Below the pieces are notes generated by a model. The model made no database searches and was not told the DNA's origin. It saw nothing but the letters and a program-made list of their open reading frames with translations. Of a DNA stretch of 64,000 bases, positions 43,401 through 51,793 are shown piece after piece. How positions within the stretch are numbered: the stretch's first letter is position 1; each line of letters starts with the position of its first letter. The translations under genes were made by a program, and so were the position numbers. Origin of the DNA: Kluyvera ascorbata_C (GTDB lineage: Bacteria > Pseudomonadota > Gammaproteobacteria > Enterobacterales > Enterobacteriaceae); assembly GCF_044197065.1 (NCBI RefSeq), contig NZ_JBIQOI010000007.1:172510-236509 (forward strand). The letters run 5' to 3'.

Positions 43401-43415
43401 TGCAATCAAGTTGCA
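43401..43415. promoter_or_regulatory. TGCAA palindrome between COG0523 and Fur-family genes
   Basis: TGCAATCAAGTTGCA is a palindrome with arms TGCAA/TTGCA, 30 bases upstream of the COG0523 start and 52 bases before the Fur-family start. It shares its form with the two sites before thrS2. Confidence 0.6.
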
Positions 43416-43467
43416 ATAATACCGGCTTCCTGCCAAAATTCAAATGACATGACTCGGAGGGGGAAAT

Positions 43468-43920
43468 ATGACAACACCAGTAGCCAAAACGTATGACTGG
43501 AAGCAAACGTTGCGCGCACAGGGTTTGCGGGCAACGCCATCCACCCTTGCTACACTGCAGTGTCTTGAACATGCCAGCCAGGCCATGAGCCATGACGATT
43601 TAACTCAGCAACTGGGCGAGCAGGCTCCCGATCGTGTGACCCTTTACCGAATACTGGAGCGGCTAATGCAGATAAGTATTGTCCAGCGTTATACCGACTC
43701 GGCAAGAACTCAGCGTTTCGCTCTGACCCAACGGGCTGCCGTAGGACTTTTTGAATGCGATAACTGCCATCATGTTATTCCTATTGAACAGGATCCAGCG
43801 CTGGAAGCGGCTATTGAAATGGTAAAGTCGCATCTCACCGGACATGGTATGACCGAACGGGAAATTACCCTTTCCAGCCATGGTATCTGTCCGGACTGTA
43901 ATCGTACTCTGACTAAATAA
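43468..43920 (+). CDS. Fur-family regulator lacking the HxH metal site
   Basis: A 150-residue Fur-type DNA-binding protein. The winged-helix part includes DRVTLYRILERL; the C-terminal dimerisation domain has CDNC and CPDC, the structural zinc pairs. The histidines that sense metal in Fur/Zur (usually HxHF just before CxxC) are replaced by AVGLFE. It is divergent from the COG0523 gene and 80 bases before cysS2. Its intergenic region holds a TGCAA palindrome it may bind itself; that is inference. The ATG start has GGAGGGGG upstream. Confidence 0.82.
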   Translation: MTTPVAKTYDWKQTLRAQGLRATPSTLATLQCLEHASQAMSHDDLTQQLGEQAPDRVTLYRILERLMQISIVQRYTDSARTQRFALTQRAAVGLFECDNCHHVIPIEQDPALEAAIEMVKSHLTGHGMTEREITLSSHGICPDCNRTLTK

Positions 43921-44000
43921 CCTTTTTCTTATTCCATGCAACCGTTGATTAGCACCAGGCGTGCTCGCGTACTGCTATGCAAAGTAATGAGGTAAGCGCC

Positions 44001-45383
44001 ATGATAAAAATGACAAATACAATGAATGGGCAAAAGGAGTTGTTGGTTCCGATCACGAAAGGCAAAATTGGCATGTATGTATGCGGCGTGACGGTTTATG
44101 ACCTTTGCCATCTGGGACACGCCAGAACCTTTGTAGCTTTTGATATGATTGTCCGCTATCTGCGTTTTCGCGGATACGATGTGACTTTCGTGCGTAACAT
44201 TACTGATATAGATGATAAAATTATTCAGCGCGCCCGTGATACGGGAGAGGACTGGCGCAGCCTGACAGAGCGAATGGTGCAGGAAATGCACATTGACTTT
44301 GCAAAGTTAGGCATCCTGCCGCCAGACATCGAACCCCGCCCCACAGAGCACATTCCACAAATCATCAGTATGATCGAACGACTTCTGCATCGACAATATG
44401 CTTACATTGCAGAGAGTGGTGATGTCATGTTCTCCACTGCATCGGCACAAGACTACGGAAAGCTTTCGGGACAGGATATTACCATGCTTCGCGCCGGGGC
44501 CCGCATCGACGTCAATGAGTATAAACGTGACCCGCTGGATTTTGTTCTCTGGAAGCGGGCGAAATCCGGCGAGCCGGCCTGGCCCTCTCCATGGGGAGAA
44601 GGTCGACCGGGATGGCATATTGAATGCTCTGCGATGAACTGTCATTACCTCGGAACGCATTTCGACATTCATGGCGGCGGTTCGGATCTCATTTTTCCAC
44701 ATCATGAAAATGAAATCGCTCAGTCTACCTCAGCCAACGATGGCCCTTACGTGAACTACTGGCTCCATACCGGCATGGTGACGGTAGATAAAGAAAAGAT
44801 GTCGAAATCGCTGAATAACTTTTTTACCCTGCGCGATATTCTGAACCGGTTTGATGCCCAGAGCGTGCGTTTCTTCCTGTTAAGTGCCCATTATCGTAAG
44901 CCATTAAATTACAGCGAGGAAAATATTCATCTGGCACGCGCCTCGCTGACACGGCTCTATACCGCATGCCAGTTTGCTGATGGCTCCCGGTCTGAACAGC
45001 ATGATACCTGGCGGGCCAGGTTCTGTGAGGCAATGGATGATGATTTTAATACGCCTCAGGCGCTTGCCGTTCTGTTTGAGCTAACAAGAGAAATTAACCG
45101 GCTATACGCAATGAATGAAGGCGAGGCGGCAGCACTTGCCACCACGCTGAAAGTACTGGGCAATGTGCTGGGGTTGTTTGAACAATCCGCGGCTGCCTTT
45201 TTGACCAACCGCGATGACGTTCACCCAGCAGAGTTGCAGCTTATTGAAAACCTAATCCATCAGCGTAGTGAAGCACGACGTATGGGCGAATGGGGCAAGG
45301 CCGATCGTTTAAGAAATGAATTAGCGGAGCAAGGCATTGAGCTTGAAGATGTCGGCGAAAACACCTCCTGGCGCATCCGATAA
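44001..45383 (+). CDS. cysS2: Cysteinyl-tRNA synthetase paralog CysS2
   Basis: A 460-residue class I synthetase, equal in length to E. coli CysRS. HIGH is seen as HLGH and KMSKS as KMSKS. All four zinc ligands are kept: Cys in MYVCGVTVYD, Cys in WHIECSAM, and His and Glu in FPHHENE. The start ATG is chosen because TGAGG lies 8 bases upstream. Since the ligands are conserved, it may have a higher zinc affinity or be a backup copy, not a zinc-free enzyme. It follows a Fur-family gene. The neighbour downstream has its own Zur box. Confidence 0.93.
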   Translation: MIKMTNTMNGQKELLVPITKGKIGMYVCGVTVYDLCHLGHARTFVAFDMIVRYLRFRGYDVTFVRNITDIDDKIIQRARDTGEDWRSLTERMVQEMHIDFAKLGILPPDIEPRPTEHIPQIISMIERLLHRQYAYIAESGDVMFSTASAQDYGKLSGQDITMLRAGARIDVNEYKRDPLDFVLWKRAKSGEPAWPSPWGEGRPGWHIECSAMNCHYLGTHFDIHGGGSDLIFPHHENEIAQSTSANDGPYVNYWLHTGMVTVDKEKMSKSLNNFFTLRDILNRFDAQSVRFFLLSAHYRKPLNYSEENIHLARASLTRLYTACQFADGSRSEQHDTWRARFCEAMDDDFNTPQALAVLFELTREINRLYAMNEGEAAALATTLKVLGNVLGLFEQSAAAFLTNRDDVHPAELQLIENLIHQRSEARRMGEWGKADRLRNELAEQGIELEDVGENTSWRIR

Positions 45384-45419
45384 ATCGTACATCAGGAGGA
45401 AAAAAAATTTCAATGTGGT

Positions 45420-45442
45420 ATGTTATGTTATAACGTAACATA
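45420..45442 (+). promoter_or_regulatory. Zur-type operator upstream of flavoprotein-feoB-like operon
   Basis: TGTTATGTTATAACGTAACA is palindromic around GTTATAAC and identical to the box at 50195. It ends 12 bases before the start codon, so it probably overlaps the promoter and ribosome-binding region. Confidence 0.8.
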
Positions 45443-45454
45443 AAAGGTGATTCT

Positions 45455-46585
45455 ATGAACCAACCACGCGAAGTCGTTATTGTCGGTGCGGGTCCGGCTG
45501 GAGTGGGTATGGCGGCGCTTCTTCGTCGGAGCGCCGTACAGGATATCCTCGTCGTGGACAGTCACGAAGTGGGTGCCTCCTTTATGCGCTGGCCGGAAGA
45601 AACCCGCTTTATTACTCCTTCTTTTTTTTCCAATCCGTTCGGACAAGCCGATCTTAATGCTGTGACGCCTGACAGTTCCCTGGCGCTTTTCTGCGGTGAA
45701 GAACACGCTGGGGGAAACACGTACGCAAAATACCTCAATGCCGTGCTGGATGAGTATCAGATCCCCGTCATGGCCCCCGCCAGGGTTGTAAAGGTGGCCT
45801 TGCTCAGTTCAGGTCACTTTATGCTGACAACAGAAACAGGAGAGAGAATTGAAACGCGCTCATTAATATGGGCTACAGGTGAATTCCAGTTCCCTGACCG
45901 GCAGATTTTTCCGGGAGCAAAAATGTGTTGCCATTACGCTGATGTGTCCAGCTGGAAGGACTTCCGAAAAGGCGATTACATCGTGATCGGCGGCTATGAA
46001 AGCGCGGTGGATGCCGCTGTAAACCTGCTGGAAAATGGTTCATCGGTAAAAATGTTGACCCGCTCTGCCCCCTGGTCAGCTAACCATATCAGCGATCCCA
46101 GTCTGTCGCTCTCCCCTTATACCCGTGAGCGACTTAACAGGGCGATGAATAACCGTCTTTTCGAAATTTATGAAGATGCGGATGTCTGTGAGGTGGTCAG
46201 GATGCCCGGCCCGGGGAGCTCCTACAAGGTCCATACCACTAACGGACGCGCCTGGGCCACTGACGAGGTGCCTGTGCTTGCCACCGGCTTCCAGTGTGGC
46301 GGGGGAGCAAGTCAACTGGCTGCTTTTTTTGAATGGAATGATGATGGCTATCCGGTGTTGACGGACGACGACTGCTCAACTCTTTTTCCCGGTTTGTACC
46401 TTGTCGGTCCCCATGTCCGGCATGCCGGAAATATTTATTGCTTTATCTATAAGTTCCGCCAGCGCTTTCCCGTCGTGGCAGAAAGTATCACGCGTCATCT
46501 GGGCCTGTCCTCTGAAGGAGTACGGGACTGGTGGGTTCTGCCTTCAGAGCCTGACTGCTGTGCCGATGATGACTGTGCATGCTGA
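45455..46585 (+). CDS. FAD-dependent NAD(P)-binding oxidoreductase with Cys-rich tail
   Basis: A 376-residue flavoprotein of the pyridine nucleotide-disulfide/CzcO-like group. FAD site GAGPAGVGMAA (residues 11-21), second dinucleotide motif GGYESAVDAAVNL (about 178-190), ATG motif IWATGEF and C-terminal FPGLYLVGP. No CxxC redox centre of thioredoxin reductase is seen. The protein ends in PDCCADDDCAC, four cysteines among acids, likely to bind metal or act as a redox tail. It is directly under a Zur-type box and its stop overlaps or abuts the FeoB-like gene, suggesting co-transcription. The substrate is unknown. Confidence 0.82.
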   Translation: MNQPREVVIVGAGPAGVGMAALLRRSAVQDILVVDSHEVGASFMRWPEETRFITPSFFSNPFGQADLNAVTPDSSLALFCGEEHAGGNTYAKYLNAVLDEYQIPVMAPARVVKVALLSSGHFMLTTETGERIETRSLIWATGEFQFPDRQIFPGAKMCCHYADVSSWKDFRKGDYIVIGGYESAVDAAVNLLENGSSVKMLTRSAPWSANHISDPSLSLSPYTRERLNRAMNNRLFEIYEDADVCEVVRMPGPGSSYKVHTTNGRAWATDEVPVLATGFQCGGGASQLAAFFEWNDDGYPVLTDDDCSTLFPGLYLVGPHVRHAGNIYCFIYKFRQRFPVVAESITRHLGLSSEGVRDWWVLPSEPDCCADDDCAC

Positions 46586-46596
46586 GGTCCGTGTTT

Positions 46597-48246
46597 ATGC
46601 AATCATTCGTTTTAATGGGATTAGAAAGTGCAGGAAAATCTACCCTGTTTAATATCCTGACGGAAAGTGCTGCCAGTGATGAGCGTAATTTCAGGGGATC
46701 GACCGTTGTATGTCGGGAAGGTCTCATTAATGATGCAGGGATCTGCCTGGTTGATACACCAGGCATACGTTTTCAGAGCGACAGTGAAACCACGAAACTC
46801 GCCCTTGATGCGCTAAACCAGCATGATGGCATTCTGGTGGTTCTGCGGGCCACGCACGCTCAGCAGGAGTGGCAAACGCTCTGTCACCTCATACCGCCAC
46901 AGGCAAAACACCTTGTTATACTCCTGACCTTTGCTGATAAGATCAGAAAGGGCCTTCGGGAAGTGACTGAATACCTGAGCGAAACATCAGGTGCGCCTGT
47001 ACTGGCAGTCAATGCCCGGAAAGCTGGCAGCAATGTACGACAGGGAATAGTGCAGTTGCTGTTGCAGGATAAACCAGCACCTTCCGCTGTCTCTTTACCC
47101 CGTCATAAGATACCGGTAATTAATCTGCTGGCTGAATCTCCTCAACAAACGATATTTGAACATCGCTGGGCTGGAAAAGTTGCTGCAATAGTATGCCTTT
47201 TCCTGCTGTTTGCCGTTCCGGTATGGGGGGCATGGCTGCTGTCAGATTTCATTCAGCCTGTCATTGACAGTGCGGTTATTCAGCCACTTGAGAATATAAC
47301 GACCAACTGGCCCGACGTTCTGAAAGCATTATTTGTCGGCAATTACGGTCTTTTTAGCCTCGGACTCTATTCTTTCGTATGGGCCTTTCCTGTGGTGGTA
47401 CTGGTCGGAATATCTCTTTCACTGACAGACGACAGTGGGCTTAAGGAAAGAATTACCGCGACGCTGGATCCCTGGTTGCGAAAAGTGGGTCTCAGCGGCC
47501 AGGATCTTATTCCCGTATTAAGTGGTTTCGGCTGTAACGTGGTGGCAGTTTTTCAGAGCCGTTCATGTTCACGCTGTACCCGGCATGCCTGTATCAGCAT
47601 GATTAGCTTTGGCTCTGCTTGCAGCTATCAGACGGGGGCAACGCTTTCACTTTTTAATGCTTCTCATCATCCCTGGCTCTTTGCACCTTATCTCAGCCTG
47701 CTTTTTATCACTGGCGCAATACATACGCGGCTCTGGAACAGGCCGTTAAAGCCTGGCGAGAATCCGCGTTTGACAGAGCTGACCTGGCTACAATGGCCGC
47801 GCTGGAGAAACGTGGCGTGGATGCTGAGAAATATCCTCCGTCAGTTCCTTATGCAAGCTATGCCACTGTTCCTGATTATCTGCCTTATTGCGGGAATGCT
47901 TGATTACGCAGGTATCACCCGCTGGCTGAGCGAAACTACTGCGCCTTTACTTCATCTTTTTAAACTGCCGGCAGAACTGATGCCTGGGATCATCTTTTCA
48001 CTGTTACGAAAAGATGGCCTCATGGTGCTGAATCAGGATGGCGGCAGCGTATTACAGTCCCTCAGCACACCTCAGATTCTGTTGCTTGTCTGGCTCGCCT
48101 CTACCCTGATGGCTTGCCTTGTCACGGTATTTACCATCGCCCGGGAAATAAACTGGCGGTTTGCCGCGGCAATAGCAGGAAGACAGGCGCTGAGTTCGTT
48201 GGTTGTGGCTCTGGTGATATCCCTGTTATTCATTCATGGAGCATGA
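46597..48246 (+). CDS. FeoB-like GTP-gated membrane transporter
   Basis: A 549-residue protein with an N-terminal G domain (G1 GLESAGKST, G2 RGST, G3 DTPG; the G4 NKxD motif is missing, TFAD instead) and a membrane domain with about eight to nine segments. The gate segment GFGCNVVAVFQSRSCSRC resembles FeoB GFGCNVPAIMATR. FeoB is usually about 770 residues, so this is a short form. Residues 313-332 carry four Cys (313, 324, 327, 332). The ATG is chosen for GAGG 9 bases upstream; 46579 is an alternative. It lies under the zinc-type promoter, so zinc or another metal is a candidate substrate. Confidence 0.82.
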   Translation: MQSFVLMGLESAGKSTLFNILTESAASDERNFRGSTVVCREGLINDAGICLVDTPGIRFQSDSETTKLALDALNQHDGILVVLRATHAQQEWQTLCHLIPPQAKHLVILLTFADKIRKGLREVTEYLSETSGAPVLAVNARKAGSNVRQGIVQLLLQDKPAPSAVSLPRHKIPVINLLAESPQQTIFEHRWAGKVAAIVCLFLLFAVPVWGAWLLSDFIQPVIDSAVIQPLENITTNWPDVLKALFVGNYGLFSLGLYSFVWAFPVVVLVGISLSLTDDSGLKERITATLDPWLRKVGLSGQDLIPVLSGFGCNVVAVFQSRSCSRCTRHACISMISFGSACSYQTGATLSLFNASHHPWLFAPYLSLLFITGAIHTRLWNRPLKPGENPRLTELTWLQWPRWRNVAWMLRNILRQFLMQAMPLFLIICLIAGMLDYAGITRWLSETTAPLLHLFKLPAELMPGIIFSLLRKDGLMVLNQDGGSVLQSLSTPQILLLVWLASTLMACLVTVFTIAREINWRFAAAIAGRQALSSLVVALVISLLFIHGA

Positions 48247-48455
48247 ATATGATCCCCAAAAATTACCAGCAATGGTACCGGTGCATTACAGAAGAATGTG
48301 GCATTCCCCTGACGCAGGCATTCATTACATCCCGCCTGGCTGTTCTTGAGGACCCCGGACACCAGGAAACCAGACGCTTTGTCTCGTTATATGGACAATC
48401 TCATCTGAACAGTATTGTTCAATGGTTTAAAAAAGTGCGGGAAGACGTGTCGTAA
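48243..48455 (+). CDS. Small protein coupled to the FeoB-like gene
   Basis: A 70-residue soluble protein with a TEECGI and a C-terminal helix HLNSIVQWFKKVRED. Its ATG overlaps the FeoB-like stop (ATGA), so it is translationally coupled. It occupies the position of FeoC but has no recognisable winged-helix or FeS cysteines. No family was recognised. A second ATG lies two codons in. Confidence 0.65.
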   Translation: MNMIPKNYQQWYRCITEECGIPLTQAFITSRLAVLEDPGHQETRRFVSLYGQSHLNSIVQWFKKVREDVS

Positions 48456-48484
48456 AAATGACAGCCTGTTTCGCTTTCATACTC

Positions 48485-48511
48485 AGGCACCCGGCAAATG
48501 CGGGTGCCTTT
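48485..48511. terminator. Bidirectional terminator between feoB-like operon and zigA
   Basis: AGGCACCCG pairs with CGGGTGCCT around a 7-base loop, followed by TTTAATT. It lies between two convergent transcription units. Confidence 0.8.
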
Positions 48512-48514
48512 AAT

Positions 48515-49738
48515 TCACTCCTCGAACCAGGGCTCAACAGGATCGGCATAATGACGCCACTTTTGCGGTCCTTCTGCCATTTCTGCATCCGTTAACAGGG
48601 CGGAATCCAGCCTGTTGCGCAGTTCTGATTCATTCATTTCCATGCCAATAAAAACGAGTTCCTGCCGGGCATCACCAATGCCATCCATCCAGTGAGACAT
48701 GATGAATTCCAGTGATTCAGCGTCCTCTGGCCAGCGTTCTTTCGGCACGCTTGCCCACCACATGCCACCCAGTCCCTGGCGCGCAACTCCGCCAGCCTGT
48801 GACCATGAACCTGCAAATTCCGGACGGCTGGCCAGCCAGAAGTACCCTTTTGATCTGACGACGCCATCCAGCTCGTTTTCCATCACCTGCCAGAAACGGG
48901 TCGGATGAAAAGGCCGGCGGGCGCGAAAGACAAAGCTGGAAATTCCGTATTCTTCTGTTTCCGGCTTATGTTCACCGCGCAATTCTTTTAGCCAGCCAGG
49001 TGCCTGAGCGGCTTGATCAAAATCGAACAGGCCGGTATTGAGTACGTTATCCAGGGGGACCTGACCAAATTGTGAAACAACAATCCTCGCCCGTGGATTA
49101 AGCGAGCGTAAAACCGCCATCAGTTTTTCTTTTTGTGCTTCACTGATAAGGTCAACTTTATTAAGGACCAGCACATCGCAGAATTCAATCTGATCGATCA
49201 GCAGGTCAACCACGCTCCTTTCATCACCTTCACCTAACGATTCTCCGCGTGACTGAATACTGTCTTGCGAACCATAGTCCTTCAGAAAATTGTACGCATC
49301 CACCACAGTGACCATGGTGTCAAGGCGGGCCACCGTCGAAAGGCTTTCACCGTCATCGCCCGCAAAGGTAAATGTTTCAGCAACAGGCAGAGGCTCAGAT
49401 ATACCGGTGGACTCAATGACAAGCTGATCAAAACGCCCTTCTTTTGCCAGACGATTAACTTCAAGAAGAAGATCTTCGCGCAACGTGCAGCAAATGCAAC
49501 CGTTGCTCATTTCTACCAGTTTTTCATCAGTCCGGGAGAGTTCTGCACCACCTTCCCTCACAAGGGCAGCATCAATATTCACCTCAGACATATCATTAAC
49601 AATGACAGCAACACGACGGCCTTCCCGGTTGTTCAGAATATGGTTAAGCAGTGTCGTTTTCCCTGCTCCCAAAAATCCCGAAAGTACGGTAACCGGCAGG
49701 CGTTTATCGCCATGAAAATTTGCACTGACTTCGGACAT
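48515..49738 (-). CDS. zigA: COG0523 GTPase of the ZigA/ZagA type
   Basis: A 407-residue G3E GTPase with Walker A SGFLGAGKTT, the zinc-binding motif NGCICC (residues 79-84 area), ESTGISEPLPV (switch II), NKVD (G4) and a CobW C-terminal domain (RPFHPTRFW). It is the canonical zinc-starvation GTPase thought to deliver zinc to client enzymes. The ATG start has GAGGAGATG upstream. It follows hisI2 by 36 bases in the same direction and so is controlled by the Zur box at 50195. A truncated relative lies at 59600. Confidence 0.93.
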   Translation of the reverse strand: MSEVSANFHGDKRLPVTVLSGFLGAGKTTLLNHILNNREGRRVAVIVNDMSEVNIDAALVREGGAELSRTDEKLVEMSNGCICCTLREDLLLEVNRLAKEGRFDQLVIESTGISEPLPVAETFTFAGDDGESLSTVARLDTMVTVVDAYNFLKDYGSQDSIQSRGESLGEGDERSVVDLLIDQIEFCDVLVLNKVDLISEAQKEKLMAVLRSLNPRARIVVSQFGQVPLDNVLNTGLFDFDQAAQAPGWLKELRGEHKPETEEYGISSFVFRARRPFHPTRFWQVMENELDGVVRSKGYFWLASRPEFAGSWSQAGGVARQGLGGMWWASVPKERWPEDAESLEFIMSHWMDGIGDARQELVFIGMEMNESELRNRLDSALLTDAEMAEGPQKWRHYADPVEPWFEE

Positions 49739-49774
49739 TACCTTACATCTCCTCAGATATTCGTTGTGTTCGGA

Positions 49775-50176
49775 TTAACCAGGAGCGTTGAGCACGGTTA
49801 GCTCATCGCCTTTAACGGCGTTGTAAAAACAACTCCGCCGACCTGTGTGGCAGGCTCCACCTTTTTGATCCACAAGCAGTAGTACCGCATCTCCGTCACA
49901 ATCCAGACGGATATCATGTACTTGCTGAACGCAGCCGGAGGTCTCACCTTTTCGCCAAAGGCATGATCGGGATCGCGACCAGTAACAGGCTCTGCCAGTC
50001 AATAAGGTTTCATCAAGAGCCTGTTGATTCATCCAGGCCAGCATCAACACCTCTCCAGTGTCATATTGCTGTGCAATCGCAGCGATCAATCCATGAGAAT
50101 CCCAGGGTATTGTTGCCAGGATATCTTCAAGTTTAAAAACTGCACCTGCATGGGCTTTTTCCAGTAAGAGAAACAT
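49775..50176 (-). CDS. hisI2: Phosphoribosyl-AMP cyclohydrolase paralog HisI2
   Basis: A 133-residue stand-alone HisI-type enzyme that opens the purine ring of phosphoribosyl-AMP in histidine synthesis. Typical motifs: MLAWMNQQALDET, YWSRSRSCLWRKGETSG, LDCDGDAVLLLVDQKGGACHTGRRSCFY. The zinc-binding cysteines (LDC, ACHTGRRSC) are present. In enterobacteria the housekeeping gene is a HisI-HisE fusion, so this single-domain copy is a paralog. The ATG was chosen for GAGG just upstream; it lies 18 bases from the box at 50195. It is cotranscribed with zigA. Confidence 0.9.
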   Translation of the reverse strand: MFLLLEKAHAGAVFKLEDILATIPWDSHGLIAAIAQQYDTGEVLMLAWMNQQALDETLLTGRACYWSRSRSCLWRKGETSGCVQQVHDIRLDCDGDAVLLLVDQKGGACHTGRRSCFYNAVKGDELTVLNAPG

Positions 50177-50194
50177 TGGCACCTCACTTATCAT

Positions 50195-50217
50195 ATGTTA
50201 TGTTATAACGTAACAAT
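50195..50217. promoter_or_regulatory. Zur-type operator between hisI2 and the Zur-like gene
   Basis: TGTTATGTTATAACGTAACA recurs here, 18 bases upstream of hisI2 on the minus strand and 110 bases upstream of the Zur-like gene on the plus strand. It is identical to the box at 45420 over 21 bases. Confidence 0.8.
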
Positions 50218-50326
50218 TAAATTTGCCAGTTCTTCTTTACTTACATGGCACGATCACAACATCAGTAGATTTCCATCGTTTCAGGACAAGAAAAGAAAAC
50301 ATCGCTTGAAAATTACAGGAGGCTCA

Positions 50327-50809
50327 ATGAGTAATAGTCCATCTTCTCTAAGTACAAGGAATACTACATTATCGTCTGCGGATTGTTCCGGGCTGAGAGA
50401 GCTGATGGCGAGTAAGAAGGTACGAATCACACCGCTCCGGGAGAGAGTTTATAATTTTGTCAGTCATGCTAAAGAAAAAGGCATTAGCGCATACCAGATT
50501 CTGGAATTAATGAAGAAATATAATCCGAATGCAAAACCGGCTACGGTTTATCGTTCTCTGGATTATTTGCAACAGGCAGGGGTTATCGTAAAAATAGAAT
50601 ACTGTAGTAAATTCATTAAAAAAAATAATTTATCATCTGATGTTGTGACCATTTTTTTGATTTGCTCAAATTGCGGAATAATAATTCAACATACTGACAA
50701 ACTCATCCATACTTACATTGAGGAAAAGGCAATAGATTATGGTTGTGCTGTACAAAAAAAAGATATTGAAGTTAAAGTTATTTGCCCTGAATGTAGAGGA
50801 AAGATTTAA
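50327..50809 (+). CDS. Zur-like Fur-family regulator without sensing-site residues
   Basis: A 160-residue protein with an N-terminal half close to E. coli Zur (ISAYQILELMKKYNPNAKPATVYRSLDYLQQAG) and two CxxC pairs (CSNCG, CPECRG). The residues that bind regulatory zinc in E. coli Zur (His77, Cys88, His96) align with Val, Lys and Val by eye, so the sensing site seems lost. The ATG is chosen because ACAGGAGG lies 5 bases upstream; the frame begins 44 codons earlier without a ribosome-binding site. It is divergent from hisI2-zigA with a Zur box between. It may act as a constitutive or modified repressor. Confidence 0.82.
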   Translation: MSNSPSSLSTRNTTLSSADCSGLRELMASKKVRITPLRERVYNFVSHAKEKGISAYQILELMKKYNPNAKPATVYRSLDYLQQAGVIVKIEYCSKFIKKNNLSSDVVTIFLICSNCGIIIQHTDKLIHTYIEEKAIDYGCAVQKKDIEVKVICPECRGKI

Positions 50810-51393
50810 ACCAGCTATCCGCAAGCTGTGCTCTTGGCTGAAAATTTAGAGCATTGTTCAGTAATGTAGTCTTGTTTGATTCTGGAATTTCGTCGTAGCA
50901 GTAACGGGTATACGAATATCTTCATTCATACTGAGCTTGGTATGCTTCCACTTAAAATCAGCACATTATGGAATAACAACAAACAGTTAAGCTAATCAGT
51001 AGATTGATGCGGGGAAATTTATGGAAACAACACTACTCTCTCAGCTTTATCTCACAACCCCGGGTAACCCGTCACTTTAGGTTAATTAGCCTGCCTGGCC
51101 AGAAATAAAACATCAGGGTAACCATCAACAATTTATGAAAAAAATTAACTTTCGTGTGGCTGGTAGATAATAATTGTGCATGTCAAAACTGTTTGAGCTC
51201 ATCGGAAACAACACCAACAAATTCATTCCCGTGACTAACACATATTCTACCCTAACTAGCCCCCCATTGTGGCGGAATCAGCATGTCTTTGTCAGGCGCC
51301 CATTACAAACACAACATCATGTGATGTGTAACGACTCAGTCCTCTGACTTCAGACCTGAGCTTATCACTCGTTCGCGCAAGTCTGAAAGGAGA
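50810..51393. other. Intergenic stretch without a recognisable gene
   Basis: About 580 bases of AT-rich sequence with stops in all frames. No hairpin, repeat or promoter could be supported with confidence. Confidence 0.5.
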
Positions 51394-51624
51394 TTAGAGG
51401 TTAACGCTGCGTAGTGAGGTACAAAATGCGCAATTACAGCCAGCTATCGGTATGATTTGTGTCGCATCGGCATTTATCGCTTCCGACGGTATTGCATGCC
51501 CGTTGTTCACGGCACTCGTGGTGTTTATTTGTTGCCCGACAGGCACTGGTGATGTTGAAACAAATGCCGCGGCATGAAAAGACGTCACTAACAGCGTCGC
51601 GCCAACGATACTCAGTACTTTCAT
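51394..51624 (-). CDS. Small secreted peptide with CNCAFC motif
   Basis: A 76-residue protein with a clear signal peptide (MKVLSIVGATLLVTSFHAAAF, cleavage after AAA or nearby) and a mature part of about 55 residues ending in GCNCAFCTSLRSVNL. The cluster CxCxxC is a plausible metal or disulfide site. Its neighbours are zinc-island genes; no clear Zur box precedes it, though GAAATTATGTCATAAA occurs about 70 bases upstream. No family was recognised. Confidence 0.55.
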   Translation of the reverse strand: MKVLSIVGATLLVTSFHAAAFVSTSPVPVGQQINTTSAVNNGHAIPSEAINADATQIIPIAGCNCAFCTSLRSVNL

Positions 51625-51793
51625 TTTTATCCCCTCAAATAACCTCAGAAGTCTACTTTATCCCTGCCAGGGATACTGCGCCAGTATAATGGTGCGAAAT
51701 TATGTCATAAAGGCACAGGCCCCTCCATTTAAGGGGAGAGTTGAGGATACCATACTTGCCGTGCCTCAACGTGAAACGAGTACCGACGATAAC

